Source: JBMNNU01 sp050942695 (GTDB taxonomy: Bacteria > Chloroflexota > UBA6077). From it: a DNA stretch of 9,847 nucleotides. The stretch spans positions 1 through 9,847 of the forward strand of contig JBMNNU010000111.1 in NCBI GenBank assembly GCA_050942695.1, given 5' to 3'. This document shows, piece after piece, positions 1-6,594 of this stretch. The translations under genes were made by a program, and so were the position numbers. A model generated the notes under the pieces. The model was given only the letters and a program-made list of their open reading frames with translations. It was not told where the DNA came from and searched no databases. How positions within the stretch are numbered: the stretch's first letter is position 1; each line of letters starts with the position of its first letter.

Positions 1-819
1 TCCTACCTGCCGGATGCCGCTGCCGCTCAGCCAGGGGTAACGTTGCGCCGTATACTGAGCCACGCTGCAGGCCTGCCGCTCGACATCCCACAGGAATTGG
101 CGCCATACCAACATGGTTTGAGCTGGCCTGTCCTAGCCAACGCCTGCCTTCAAACACCACTCAGCCATCCACCCGCAACCCACATCCAGTACAGCAACGT
201 GGGGTATGGATTACTCGCTCTGATAGTGGAAGCGCGCACCGGATACAGCTTTTCGGAAGCGTTGCGCGAATTGGTGCTGGATCCGCTGGGGGTCGAGGGC
301 TATCTGGGGCAGGAGCCTCCACGTCAACCGGTAAAGCTCTCCGGCATCCGGGGGCGACAGGCGGGCTCCGACCTCGAGCCCTTCAACTCACCTTTCTGGC
401 GAGCCCTAGCGATGCCCTGGGCCGGCCTCCTGACTACTGCCGAGGGAGCGCTCCGGCTGGTCTGCGCTTTCGCGGGGGAACCTGAGGGATTCCTGCAGCC
501 AAAGACGGCAGCAGAGGCGAGGCGCAACCAGAACGGCGACCTTGGCGGTGGTTACATCCGCCCTCTCATCTGGCCTCGCTGCCCCTGGGGACTGGGACCG
601 GACATCCACGGCGAAAAACAGCCCCATTGGGTGCCTTCCACAGCCAGCCCCGATTCTTATGGCCACGCGGGAGCGTCCGGATCAGTCGCCTGGATCGACC
701 CGAGAGCTACCGTAGCCTGGGCTATAATGGGCACTCGCATCGCCGCCAGTGGCTGGCTCCTCCGGAGAGGGCCGTCTATCGCTGAGGCGATCTTGAGGGA
801 GCAGAGTGCACTACCATGA
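1..819 (+). CDS. Serine hydrolase, class C beta-lactamase/penicillin-binding-like family (5' truncated)
   Basis: The frame is open from base 1, and its first residues already match the family, so the true start lies upstream; the TTG at 43 is internal. 272 codons are visible. The hallmark 'ILSHAAGLP' block (about residues 17-25) is the version of 'LLSHtSGLP' that follows the SxxK nucleophile motif, so that motif must lie outside the window. The second catalytic motif Tyr-Ser-Asn is at 190-198, within 'IQYSNVGYG'. The third motif region is 'YGHAGASGS' (His codon at 664), standing in for the KTG/HTG box. 'WGLGPDIHG' matches the usual GLG strand before it. Known members hydrolyse beta-lactams, D-Ala peptides or esters, often outside the cytoplasm; the substrate here cannot be told. 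The 3' end overlaps the convergent stress-protein gene. Family call is firm, specificity unknown. Confidence 0.9.
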   Translation, partial: SYLPDAAAAQPGVTLRRILSHAAGLPLDIPQELAPYQHGLSWPVLANACLQTPLSHPPATHIQYSNVGYGLLALIVEARTGYSFSEALRELVLDPLGVEGYLGQEPPRQPVKLSGIRGRQAGSDLEPFNSPFWRALAMPWAGLLTTAEGALRLVCAFAGEPEGFLQPKTAAEARRNQNGDLGGGYIRPLIWPRCPWGLGPDIHGEKQPHWVPSTASPDSYGHAGASGSVAWIDPRATVAWAIMGTRIAASGWLLRRGPSIAEAILREQSALP

Positions 820-1786
820 CGTTGCATCCTGCCACCCTCAACAGATTCTCCGCCGTGCTCCCAAGGGTTACCCCTTCGGAATGATGTATCCCTATCCGGC
901 CTACCAGCAACAGCGCCGGCCGTCGTTTCTCCACGTATGCGGCTATAGCGTCGAACGGCTTTCCTTCCAGGATTTCCGTTTTCAGCGCAACGCCCTGCTG
1001 CTCAGCGACACCCTTCGCCCGCTTCAGATGGGCTCCATATACCCCCTCTAATCCGGTGTCTATGATCTCATCGTGCAGCTTCTCCTGCTCCTTGAAGCGG
1101 AACAGCCGGGACGCTTCCTGGGAGAGTACTCCGGCGATATTGGAGAAAGCCGCTCCGTGGAAAAAGGGGTCGTATGCTGCAACAGCCGTTACCGGACTCC
1201 CAAAACGCCTGCTGAGTTGCAACGCCACTTTCAGAGCGGCAAATGAGTGAGCACTCCCATCTATCGCTACCAGCAGTTCGCCGGAGGCGATAGATCGGTC
1301 GTCGTGCGCAACCAGCAGGTCGCACTCCACGAGGCGAGATACCCGTTCGCATACAGAACCCAGCACGGAGCGATCGACCCTCCCGAGCCCGTGGGCTCCA
1401 AGAACAACCAGATCGTACCCGCTCTCCCTGGCATCTCTTACCAGTTCTGCGTAATGTCGCCCTTCCAACGCCTTTCGAGCCCACTCGATCCCGGCTTCTC
1501 GGCATCTCTGCTCGAAGAGGTCCAGGTAGGAGTTGGAGATTATCTCAAGCCCCCTGCCGATCAAAACCCCGTGAACCCCTCTCAACCGCTCCAGGGCTTC
1601 CTCTTGCTGAAAATGCGCAGGGAGTCCTGGCTCCAACTGATTGAAACGATCGCCGTGGAGGCGGGCTGCGTAAACGTGGTTGCCGGTTAGCTTCGCGCCG
1701 GTGGTGCTCGCGAGTTCCACCGCCAGCTTCATCGCATGGTTAGACCACTCCGAGTTATCTAGGGCGACCATCACGTTCTTATACAT
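776..1786 (-). CDS. Universal stress protein with two UspA domains
   Basis: 336 residues made of two tandem UspA folds. Domain 1 (about 1-161) opens with 'MYKNVMVALDNSEWS'; domain 2 (about 169-327) opens with 'ELLVAIDGSAHS'. Both keep the full nucleotide-binding signature G-x2-G-x9-G-S: Gly130 to Ser144 ('GAHGLGRVDRSVLGS') and Gly296 to Ser310 ('GRIGIHHSEGVTLGS'). By family knowledge it is therefore an ATP-binding type of Usp. Each half is a little longer than a typical 140-residue domain because of extra residues after the first strand (about 41-90 and 205-250). The protein is cytoplasmic, with no signal or membrane segment. Start: ATG at 1786 with AGGGGAG seven bases upstream. The usual 'NVMVVH' C-terminal strand is followed by nine extra residues, encoded mostly within the overlap with the convergent hydrolase. 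Likely a stress-response protein; the trigger is unknown. Confidence 0.93.
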   Translation of the reverse strand: MYKNVMVALDNSEWSNHAMKLAVELASTTGAKLTGNHVYAARLHGDRFNQLEPGLPAHFQQEEALERLRGVHGVLIGRGLEIISNSYLDLFEQRCREAGIEWARKALEGRHYAELVRDARESGYDLVVLGAHGLGRVDRSVLGSVCERVSRLVECDLLVAHDDRSIASGELLVAIDGSAHSFAALKVALQLSRRFGSPVTAVAAYDPFFHGAAFSNIAGVLSQEASRLFRFKEQEKLHDEIIDTGLEGVYGAHLKRAKGVAEQQGVALKTEILEGKPFDAIAAYVEKRRPALLLVGRIGIHHSEGVTLGSTAENLLRVAGCNVMVVHSAPSRSPQR

Positions 1787-1886
1787 TCCTGTACTCCCCT
1801 AGAAAGTGGAAAGCGACATCGCGATCAAGCGAGGATGGCTTGCCTGAACCGGCTAAGCTCTCAGAGCATATCGACAATCGCTTGAC

Positions 1887-1896
1887 CAGTCGACTG
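1887..1896. repeat. 10-bp perfect palindrome upstream of the stress-protein gene
   Basis: CAGTCGACTG is self-complementary and lies about 100 bp upstream of the universal stress protein start. Its core AGTCGACT recurs in the larger palindrome at 8729-8744. Perfect 10-mers occur by chance, so an operator role is only a guess. Confidence 0.25.
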
Positions 1897-1980
1897 AAGG
1901 TATGGCGCGGCAGGAAACGATCAATGTGGTTGAGGGTGCAAGAAGCATACCAGTGGGTAACGGATGGGGGCGCGATAAGG

Positions 1981-2011
1981 CTAAGCCCCTCCTGTTGGTG
2001 GAGGGGCTTAG
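1981..2011 (-). terminator. Strong hairpin, probable terminator of the lipoprotein operon
   Basis: A perfect 12-bp inverted repeat: CTAAGCCCCTCC (1981-1992), a 7-base loop (1993-1999), and GGAGGGGCTTAG (2000-2011). One further G-C pair is possible outside (1980/2012). It begins 29 bp past the TGA of the large lipoprotein gene, where an intrinsic terminator would sit. On the minus strand the stem is followed by a short CCTTAT rather than a clean U-run, so it may act as a weak or factor-assisted terminator, or as a 3'-end stabilising hairpin. No gene on the plus strand reads into it. Confidence 0.6.
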
Positions 2012-2040
2012 CTTGAGTGAGGCGTAGCGGTCTTGTTCTA

Positions 2041-3699
2041 TCAGTACTGGCTCAACTCCATTTCGATCTCGAGCCCGCCATCTACTTCGTATATGTACAA
2101 ATAGAGGATCTGGCTCTCATTCTCTTTGTTGGTGAATTCGAAGTTAGCATCGTCATCTGAAACACTCTCGCCATCGCAATACCAGTCATTTGCGAGAGAT
2201 TCGGTGAAGAAAGCCGTCGCATCTTTAATGCTCATCTTTCCGTAATAGGTCGCGCGGGCTTGCTCGAACTGGCCACCGCTTGTAGAGCGCAGGGTGCTGC
2301 CCTTTACTACTGAGAAGCCACTCGGAACGGGTATGGCCTTCAATTCCTGAGGGACAGCCGACTCATCCGTAAGGGTAGGCCACTCCGGCGTTGGTGTGGC
2401 CTCGGCAGCGGCAGGCGTTGTAGTTGCCATCTCAGACGATGTAGAGGCCGTCGGGGTCTCGGTGGTCGAAGCCGGTGACGCTGGAGACGGCGACGTCTCG
2501 GAGGAAGCTGCAGGAGCGCTCTCGGAGCCGTCCAGGTTGATTATGATCTCCTCATCTTCCAGGTATTTCATCGGAGCCCCGGCTATCAACGTCTGGGTGT
2601 TGTCGAAGTCGATGGGCTTGAACTTGAGCTGGAATCCCTTACTGGACCTAGGTACCTCGAACGCCACCAACCCTCTGAATGCGGAATCGGATATGCTGCG
2701 GCTCTTCTCACCTTCCCTGATAATGGAGCCGCTTTTAGCATTGGCGCGGTATTCATCCCCGTCTGGTCCTATCAGGTAAAGCTCCAGGCTGTTGAGTGGC
2801 TTGGCGCCGTCGGCGGGATTCCCTGTTACGTCAACCAGGACCATCTTGTCTTCAGGGTCGATTTCAGCGTCCTTTACAGACTCAGTCCGCTCTCTGAAGC
2901 TGTTGACCTGGAGCGTGAGGCCTCGCTTCTCGGCCTTGACCGGCTGTCCTACCTTGTAGACCGTTCCTGCTGTTGCCACAGTTGCATCTTCAGGTAGGAT
3001 CGGGAACGGGAATTCACCTTCGATGCCTAAAGAAACGAAAACCGTCTGGACCTGCTTGAGCGGGTTATTCGGATCCATAGGGGTAAAGGCGAAGGCGAGT
3101 TCCTTGGCATCCTTGGGAACGAGCATAACGGCTGTTCCTTTTCTTGCATCCCCTGGCGCCAGGTCGGTGTCGAAGGTCTTCACGTTGAGCGCAGCGATCT
3201 TTGTAGCTGCCTGCATCAACTCATCGAGTGTCAGACCGTACCATTTCCAGTCTCCAGATACAGCATCCATCAGAAGAACCGAGCTAACGGTGTATTTCTC
3301 ACTGCCATTGTTGCCCAGGATCAGATCCACCAGCAGCATGTTTCGCTGGGCATCGTAATCGGCGGTTTTGGCCCCGACCACCTGGAGGACCAACCCCACA
3401 TCCGGCAACTCCACTACATCGTTCACTTTTACCGCTTTGTACGGGTCGAAGGGCGAGCCACTGGGCATCGACACCTTCTCCAGTTCGCTTCCTCCAGCAC
3501 TGCTGCTTGAAGAGGACGAGCTACTGCCTGAGGCAGGCTTTGATGCCGTTGTCGGCTGCGCCTGGGAGCTAGAAGCCGATGACGATGCAGCTTTGCTCTC
3601 CGGCGCCTGCGTCGATTGGGATGACGTCCCTCCTCCCGAGCAAGCAGTCAGAAGCAGCGCTATCACCACCAACATCGAAGCGCATCTACGAATGAACAT
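2041..3699 (-). CDS. Lipoprotein with two DUF4352-like domains and a C-terminal 'PVP...W' domain
   Basis: 552 residues. A lipoprotein signal peptide ends in the lipobox Leu-Thr-Ala-Cys, with acylated Cys20. A Ser/Ala/Gln-rich tether follows (21-70), including nine consecutive Ser (59-67). Residues about 90-210 and 246-375 are two divergent copies of a DUF4352-like beta fold: each has a 'VGDxV/VGQPV' opening, an 'LLVDL / VLVDV' strand and a late '(V)xxxVPxxxxxFxFxPxD' strand. A Ser/Thr/Pro linker (391-445) leads to a C-terminal domain (448-552) starting 'VPQELKAIPVPSGF' and containing 'FFTESLANDW'. That domain recurs in the neighbouring lipoprotein. The protein should sit on the outer face of the cytoplasmic membrane. 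Start: ATG with AAGGAG eight bases upstream. It follows the neighbouring lipoprotein gene by 22 bp, so the two are probably cotranscribed. No enzyme motif is visible; role unknown. Confidence 0.88.
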   Translation of the reverse strand: MFIRRCASMLVVIALLLTACSGGGTSSQSTQAPESKAASSSASSSQAQPTTASKPASGSSSSSSSSSAGGSELEKVSMPSGSPFDPYKAVKVNDVVELPDVGLVLQVVGAKTADYDAQRNMLLVDLILGNNGSEKYTVSSVLLMDAVSGDWKWYGLTLDELMQAATKIAALNVKTFDTDLAPGDARKGTAVMLVPKDAKELAFAFTPMDPNNPLKQVQTVFVSLGIEGEFPFPILPEDATVATAGTVYKVGQPVKAEKRGLTLQVNSFRERTESVKDAEIDPEDKMVLVDVTGNPADGAKPLNSLELYLIGPDGDEYRANAKSGSIIREGEKSRSISDSAFRGLVAFEVPRSSKGFQLKFKPIDFDNTQTLIAGAPMKYLEDEEIIINLDGSESAPAASSETSPSPASPASTTETPTASTSSEMATTTPAAAEATPTPEWPTLTDESAVPQELKAIPVPSGFSVVKGSTLRSTSGGQFEQARATYYGKMSIKDATAFFTESLANDWYCDGESVSDDDANFEFTNKENESQILYLYIYEVDGGLEIEMELSQY

Positions 3700-3721
3700 C
3701 TGTGTATCTCCTTAACTGACG

Positions 3722-4681
3722 CTACTCCTTGACCAGCATCATGGATATCTCGGTGCCCGTTTCGGTCTTGGCGATTACGATTGCCAGCCTCAGAGTGTCA
3801 TCCTGTTTGTTAACGAATTCGAAAAGGGCTTCTTCTTCCATTACCGCTTCCGCCTCGGAGTTCCAATCATTGGCCATCGACTTCGTGTAGAATTCCGTCA
3901 CCTGCTCTACGCTCATTGTCCCGAAGTAGATAACGGCCCCAACCTTGAAGACGCCGCCTTCGGTTAAACGGTTGACGCTATCTTTAACCACTTTGAAGCC
4001 GTTTGGAACCGGAATGGACTTTAATTCCTGAGGTACTGAGGCTGTGTCGCTTGTTTGTGGGGCTGCTGGTGTTGGGGTTGGTTGCGGTTTGGGCGTTGCC
4101 GTGGGAGCCGACTGGGAAACGGCCGGTGTGTTCATCGGTTCGGAAGTGGTGGAGCCTGATCCTGCCGCCGAACTTGAAGTCGTGGCGGTGGAAGTAGCTT
4201 TTTTTGTCCCCTTGCTATAAAGAACGGAAATTTCAATATCCTCGTCTTCTTTGGTTGCGGTTACTACAGCCTCGGCATCGCTTTTTGTATAGGTGCCCTG
4301 GAACCCATCTCCCATCGTGATGAACGATGCCTCTTGCCACCCCTTTTCCGGCATGCTTTTCTTGTAAAAATCGGCTACCGATTCGACGGTAGTCTTTCCC
4401 TTCCAGACAGCGACCGCTACCTCTTCGCCTCCCTTGGATGACAACGACCCAATACCATCCTGGTCTGAGCTAAATCCCTGGGGTACAGGAAAATCCTTCA
4501 GATCATCGGGCACGTTAGTACCAAAAGTGATTTCCTCCCCATCTTTTCCTTTGATGGTGACGGATTCTCCCTTCTGGTCCACTTTAATACCTGTAGCCTG
4601 CTCAAAAGCCTTCTCGGCTACTTGTTCACATCCGGTTAAGGCTAGCGCCATAGCAGCTAGTAACAGGATCTTTAATCGCAC
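3722..4681 (-). CDS. Lipoprotein with two 'PVP...W' domains
   Basis: 319 residues from a GTG at 4681. The frame stays open to a TTG at 4717, but GTG has AGGAGG six bases upstream and gives a compact signal peptide (MRLKILLLAAMALALTGC, lipobox Leu-Thr-Gly-Cys18), so I prefer it. After a short charged region come two copies of one domain: residues about 57-158 ('VPDDLKDFPVPQGF', then 'VADFYKKSMPEKGW') and 216-319 ('VPQELKSIPVPNGF', then 'VTEFYTKSMANDW'). A Thr/Ser/Pro/Gln-rich linker (159-214) joins them. The second copy is closely related to the C-terminal domain of the downstream lipoprotein. The pattern (hydrophobic-PVP-x-G opening, Phe-Tyr helix, invariant Trp) resembles a domain common in uncharacterised bacterial lipoproteins; I cannot name it. 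Spacing suggests an operon with both neighbours. Function unknown. Confidence 0.88.
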   Translation of the reverse strand: MRLKILLLAAMALALTGCEQVAEKAFEQATGIKVDQKGESVTIKGKDGEEITFGTNVPDDLKDFPVPQGFSSDQDGIGSLSSKGGEEVAVAVWKGKTTVESVADFYKKSMPEKGWQEASFITMGDGFQGTYTKSDAEAVVTATKEDEDIEISVLYSKGTKKATSTATTSSSAAGSGSTTSEPMNTPAVSQSAPTATPKPQPTPTPAAPQTSDTASVPQELKSIPVPNGFKVVKDSVNRLTEGGVFKVGAVIYFGTMSVEQVTEFYTKSMANDWNSEAEAVMEEEALFEFVNKQDDTLRLAIVIAKTETGTEISMMLVKE

Positions 4682-4687
4682 TTTCCA

Positions 4688-4693
4688 CCTCCT
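4688..4693 (-). promoter_or_regulatory. Ribosome binding site deciding a GTG start
   Basis: AGGAGG on the minus strand, six bases before the GTG at 4681. It lies inside the longer open frame that begins with TTG at 4717, which has no comparable site, so translation should begin at the GTG. Confidence 0.8.
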
Positions 4694-4738
4694 CGCTTTC
4701 TCCACAGTTGCGGGCAACGACGTTTGATCTGGTTTTTT

Positions 4739-5146
4739 CTAGCTTGGCGTGGCGTAACGCTCGGCCATATCGCCGATGTAGGGGAGTTTCCACTGCTGTC
4801 CCTGGTAGGCTTTTACGAGCAACATGATCCATAGAATGAAACCGCCCAGCCCGAGGCCTAAGCTAATCAACAGCCCGACTATCAATCCCAGGAAGCCGAT
4901 GATCGGTATCATGCCCAGGATGGAGCTGACGATCGAGAATGCGATCCAAAATACCACCCAGGCTACGCTGAGAAGGATCGACTGATAGGCGTGGAATCGA
5001 ACGAAGCTGTTTTCCTTTTCGATCATTAAAAAGACGATACCGGTGACAAGCCCTAGTAGGTAGCTCAGGGCTGCCGCCATATTGGGGGCCATACCGCTCC
5101 CGCCGCTGGTTGAAGCTGAGTTGACGTTTCCACTGTTTGATTGCAT
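4739..5146 (-). CDS. DUF4870/Tic20-like small membrane protein
   Basis: 135 residues. A Ser/Asn/Gly-rich N-terminus (1-20) precedes a first hydrophobic segment (about 24-41). Next comes the family signature 'ENSFVRFHAYQSI' (about 45-57), then hydrophobic segments (about 58-76 and 79-113), and the conserved C-terminal 'KLPYIGDMAERY' (120-131). The N-x-x-V-R-F-H-A-x-Q-S box and the terminal 'lPxIGdxAe' box are typical of DUF4870 (PF09685, Tic20-like) proteins, which are integral cytoplasmic-membrane proteins of unknown function. Start: ATG at 5146 with AAAGGA eight bases upstream. The frame is open to a TTG at 5173, but that would include the ribosome site in the coding region. The stop lies 57 bp before the first lipoprotein gene on the same strand, so this may be the first gene of that operon. 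Confidence 0.88.
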   Translation of the reverse strand: MQSNSGNVNSASTSGGSGMAPNMAAALSYLLGLVTGIVFLMIEKENSFVRFHAYQSILLSVAWVVFWIAFSIVSSILGMIPIIGFLGLIVGLLISLGLGLGGFILWIMLLVKAYQGQQWKLPYIGDMAERYATPS

Positions 5147-5154
5147 TTTGCACA

Positions 5155-5160
5155 TCCTTT
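5155..5160 (-). promoter_or_regulatory. Ribosome binding site of the DUF4870-like gene
   Basis: AAAGGA on the minus strand, eight bases before the ATG at 5146. It supports that start over the in-frame TTG at 5173. Confidence 0.65.
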
Positions 5161-5260
5161 TTTTTATTGCCAAAGGCTACGGTGAACCTCTGGGCGTAGG
5201 GTTCTGTTATGGTTGTCTATACCCCTTCGGGGCTCTGTCGCGAATTAAAGTCGCTATTTG

Positions 5261-5280
5261 AAGATCGTTTATAGGATCTT
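5261..5280. repeat. 6-bp inverted repeat in the leader of the membrane/lipoprotein operon
   Basis: AAGATC (5261-5266) and GATCTT (5275-5280) are complementary around an 8-base AT-rich spacer that reads CTATAAAC on the minus strand, a possible -10-like element. It sits between the stop of the upstream secreted-protein gene and the DUF4870-like gene, so it could be an operator over a promoter or a weak hairpin. No convincing -35 box is seen. The remaining intergenic bases (5147-5338) show nothing else I can support. Confidence 0.25.
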
Positions 5281-5338
5281 TATTAGCAGCAGGGCTGTGA
5301 ACTCACGTTTGGCTCGGCCCGATCTGCAAGCCAGGCAC

Positions 5339-6406
5339 TCAACTCTCCGGCGAACGCTTGTTTCGCAGATCCCACTTGATAGTGACCTTCCGCACGCTTT
5401 CGACTTCGCCGGTCCCTAGAGGATACTTAATGGGGTAAGTCTTCGTCGTGCTGCCCACCAATTGCGTTATTCGATCCCCGTCCACAAGGGACACAATCGG
5501 CACGGAGTCGCTCTCTACTCTCTCGCTCGGACCATCGAACGGCTCTTGCTCGTCGCTGGACTCAGTGTGGTCCAAAGGATCGTTGCAGGCGCTGTTGACC
5601 GTCACACGGGTCGAACCTTTCATCGGAACGGTAATCTGAGGAGAGTTGATCTCGATCGCGTAGCGGTCTCCATCGAGCGCCGAGACAAACACCTCCGCCG
5701 CTCCACTCCCAGAGCCGCTCCAATTTGCATCGCTGGTCGTGATCGCTATCGTATTACAGTCGTCCGGAGCCTCGATCCTATCTCTTTGGGATTTCATTCC
5801 CTCGATTTTCATCTTGCCGGTTGCCTTGCTGTTCTTGACTTCGATCTCCACATTGATAGTCTGATGCGTGTTCAGTGAATGTGTCCCCGTTCCGCCGCCC
5901 ATCTCCTCCGTGAACTCCCCGTTCACTGAGAACTCCTCGGTTAACGTTACCGTACCGTTCCATAGCAGGAGGGGTGCTATCGTTATCCCGTTATCTACAG
6001 CTCCAGGCTCCGCAGAAGCGTTAGGACCCCCCGGATCTTCGCCTTCACCGCTCGGCTCGCTCGGTTCGTTCGTGTCTCCCTCCCAGTCGAACCTCTCGTC
6101 GTTAGACCGGTCCTGCACTCCATAAGGGCCATTTATCCAAGTCCACGATCCGTTAGTGAACGCCGTCCAGTTATCCGCTTTCCGCCACACCATCAACCCC
6201 TTGCTGGTCTGCTGCAAGGAGTCGCCGTTGGCTCCCCAGTGCTCGTTTTCCAGCGGCTCCCCAACCACGTCTGGGATCTGGTCCGCAAGCAGCTTGAAGC
6301 CCAGCTTGAACTCAGGCGTCTCTTGTGCAAAGGCTACGCTGCTGAAAACCGCGGTGACGGCTACTACCCCCATCAAGGTCATGCCAAGCCGCTTCATAAC
6401 GCTCAT
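5339..6406 (-). CDS. Secreted protein: 'WRKADNWTAFTNG' module plus unrecognised C-terminal domain
   Basis: 355 residues from the ATG at 6406. The frame is open to an ATG at 6463, but 6406 has AAGGA ten bases upstream and gives an ordinary export signal like that of the paralogue. The signal peptide ends at about Ala27 ('SSVAFA|QE'). Residues 32-109 form a module starting 'EFKLGFKLLADQIPD', containing 'GLMVWRKADNWTAFTNG' and ending 'NDERFDWE'; it matches the next gene's module at 72 of 78 positions by my count. Its layout (a 'GEPLENE' turn, 'GDSLQQT' strand and closing 'ERFDWE') recalls LGFP-type wall-associated repeats, but that link is my inference. An acidic Pro/Gly/Ser linker (about 110-140) leads to a beta-rich C-terminal region (about 140-355). 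This region has the only two cysteines of the mature protein (217 and 274), perhaps a disulphide. I recognise no family for it. Confidence 0.82.
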   Translation of the reverse strand: MSVMKRLGMTLMGVVAVTAVFSSVAFAQETPEFKLGFKLLADQIPDVVGEPLENEHWGANGDSLQQTSKGLMVWRKADNWTAFTNGSWTWINGPYGVQDRSNDERFDWEGDTNEPSEPSGEGEDPGGPNASAEPGAVDNGITIAPLLLWNGTVTLTEEFSVNGEFTEEMGGGTGTHSLNTHQTINVEIEVKNSKATGKMKIEGMKSQRDRIEAPDDCNTIAITTSDANWSGSGSGAAEVFVSALDGDRYAIEINSPQITVPMKGSTRVTVNSACNDPLDHTESSDEQEPFDGPSERVESDSVPIVSLVDGDRITQLVGSTTKTYPIKYPLGTGEVESVRKVTIKWDLRNKRSPES

Positions 6407-6416
6407 CGTTTTCTGA

Positions 6417-6421
6417 TCCTT
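6417..6421 (-). promoter_or_regulatory. Probable ribosome binding site selecting the 6406 start
   Basis: AAGGA on the minus strand, ten bases upstream of ATG 6406 (spacing slightly long). The upstream ATG at 6463 lacks any Shine-Dalgarno-like sequence. A second ATG three codons downstream (6397) is also possible. Confidence 0.5.
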
Positions 6422-6481
6422 CATCAATTGCACCATGACATCCGCACCTACTGACCGCTGCATAGGTGTCTAAAGGCGGGT

Positions 6482-6522
6482 CCAGGGCACTCAACGCGAG
6501 CGAGCACAGCGTTGAGGCCTGG
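6482..6522 (-). repeat. Leader hairpin 1 (8-bp plus 5-bp stem)
   Basis: Inner arms CTCAACGC (6490-6497) and GCGTTGAG (6509-6516) are perfectly complementary around an 11-base loop. Outer arms CCAGG (6482-6486) and CCTGG (6518-6522) extend the stem past a small asymmetric internal loop. It lies upstream of the secreted-protein start at 6406 and would be part of its 5' leader if transcription starts near 6558. Part of it can pair instead with hairpin 2. Confidence 0.6.
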
Positions 6523-6526
6523 CGGG

Positions 6527-6553
6527 CGTGACGCTGCGCCCGCTCGCGTCACG
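6527..6553 (-). repeat. Leader hairpin 2 (8-bp stem, 11-base loop)
   Basis: CGTGACGC (6527-6534) and GCGTCACG (6546-6553) are perfectly complementary around an 11-base loop, the same geometry as hairpin 1. Two competing pairings exist: GCGGGCG (6522-6528) with CGCCCGC (6537-6543), and CGCGAGCG (6495-6502, in hairpin 1) with CGCTCGCG (6541-6548). Confidence 0.6.
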
Positions 6554-6564
6554 GGGGTGCCCCC
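6553..6564. repeat. GC-only mini inverted repeat
   Basis: GGGGG (6553-6557), TG, CCCCC (6560-6564). It directly abuts hairpin 2 (sharing base 6553) and is bordered on its other side by the AT-rich AATAAATTTA. With so short a loop only about four pairs could form. Confidence 0.45.
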
Positions 6565-6594
6565 AATAAATTTACCTGTCTATGCAGAGGTCAA
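6565..6594 (-). promoter_or_regulatory. Candidate sigma-70-type promoter for the 5339-6406 gene
   Basis: On the minus strand TTGACC (6594-6589) is separated by 18 bases from TTTATT (6570-6565). The -35 match is good (5 of 6) and the -10 match is mediocre (4 of 6). If used, transcription would begin near 6558 and the hairpins at 6482-6564 would lie in a leader of about 150 bases. Confidence 0.3.

Noticed and set aside
1247..1690. 147-codon plus-strand open frame opposite the universal stress protein gene
   Set aside because: The opposite strand encodes two intact UspA domains with both ATP-binding motifs; this frame has no recognisable protein features.
1853..1871. GCTCTCAGAGC inverted repeat upstream of the stress-protein gene
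   Set aside because: A one-base loop makes a hairpin impossible at full length, and such short repeats are common by chance.
2396..2779. Long plus-strand open frame antisense to the large lipoprotein gene (also 3023-3358 and 3368-3715)
   Set aside because: Their sequences are the low-complexity complement of the lipoprotein, without family motifs or ribosome sites; the minus-strand reading has a clear signal peptide and domains.
4741..5173. Reading the membrane protein from the TTG at 5173
   Set aside because: It would place the AAAGGA ribosome site within the coding sequence and add a Lys-rich stretch unlike the family; ATG 5146 fits better.
5220..5235. CCCCTTCGGGG mini hairpin as a terminator
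   Set aside because: The stem is only 3-4 bp, is not followed by a T-run, and flanking bases do not extend it.
6407..6463. Starting the secreted protein at ATG 6463
   Set aside because: No Shine-Dalgarno precedes it and it would add 19 residues ahead of an otherwise normal signal peptide that matches the paralogue.
6482..6564. Tandem hairpins as a CRISPR array or insertion-sequence end
   Set aside because: There are only two unlike stems with no repeated unit or spacer, and no transposase or target-site duplication nearby.
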